Shown here one piece after another: positions 7,290 through 7,305 of a stretch of DNA of 7,305 nucleotides. The DNA comes from JANXXV01 sp038230275 (GTDB lineage: Bacteria > Acidobacteriota > Terriglobia > Bryobacterales > Bryobacteraceae). The DNA lies in assembly GCA_038230275.1 (NCBI GenBank), contig JBBRNO010000219.1, positions 1-7,305 of the forward strand. The letters are read 5' to 3'. Position numbers and translations under genes: made by a program. Numbering within the stretch: the stretch's first letter is position 1; each line of letters opens with the position of its first letter. The notes under the pieces were generated by a model. It was not told the DNA's origin and did not search any database. It saw only the letters and a list, made by a program, of their open reading frames with translations.

Positions 7290-7298
7290 GGCGATAAT
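7271..7298 (+). promoter_or_regulatory. Possible promoter reading out of the right edge
   Basis: TTCACT at 7271-7276 (four of six matches to TTGACA) and GATAAT at 7293-7298 (five of six to TATAAT) are separated by 16 bases. The second direct-repeat unit lies between and across these elements, where a repressor would block polymerase. Nothing downstream can be seen because the window ends at 7305. Confidence 0.25.
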
Positions 7299-7305
7299 CG
7301 GTTTA

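Noticed and set aside
7163..7305. Tandem-repeat region as a CRISPR array
   Set aside because: Only two units that abut directly, with no spacers between them, and no cas genes in view.

Overview
The window reads as a piece of GC-rich bacterial chromosome (about 60% GC by eye), most likely from an Acidobacteriota species of the Solibacter/Bryobacter type. The grounds are protein style, not a marker gene. They are a TonB-dependent receptor with a carboxypeptidase-regulatory-like N-terminal domain, a very large secreted M14 metallopeptidase with a long C-terminal extension, a twin-arginine-tagged sugar-isomerase-like TIM barrel, and a GC-rich palindromic intergenic element. The placement is an inference.

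Layout from left to right: (1) positions 2-157, + strand, hold the C-terminal end of a small integral membrane protein cut by the window edge. (2) Two bases after its stop, 160-3066, + strand, encodes a secreted 968-residue M14-family zinc carboxypeptidase with a complete metal and catalytic site and a C-terminal half that partly looks like a glutamine-amidotransferase-like fold. (3) After 51 bases, 3118-3765, + strand, encodes a small secreted lytic transglycosylase (SLT domain) starting at GTG. (4) Its stop codon directly abuts the stop of 3766-6237, - strand, a TonB-dependent-receptor-like outer-membrane protein. (5) A 52-bp divergent spacer separates that gene from 6290-7162, + strand, a Tat-exported sugar phosphate isomerase/epimerase-like protein. 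(6) The last 143 bases (7163-7305) hold no gene but carry a GC-rich stem-loop, then an AT-rich tandem and inverted repeat that may be the edge of another element, and a possible promoter pointing out of the window.

All four complete proteins carry export signals, so this is a cell-envelope and periplasm block: peptide hydrolysis, peptidoglycan cleavage, outer-membrane uptake and possibly sugar conversion. The genes on the left form a same-strand series (membrane protein, peptidase, possibly transglycosylase). The receptor and the epimerase-like gene share a short divergent control region. Nothing in the coding part looks like an undescribed defence or mobile system. The least explained sequence is the 3' end, 7190-7305.
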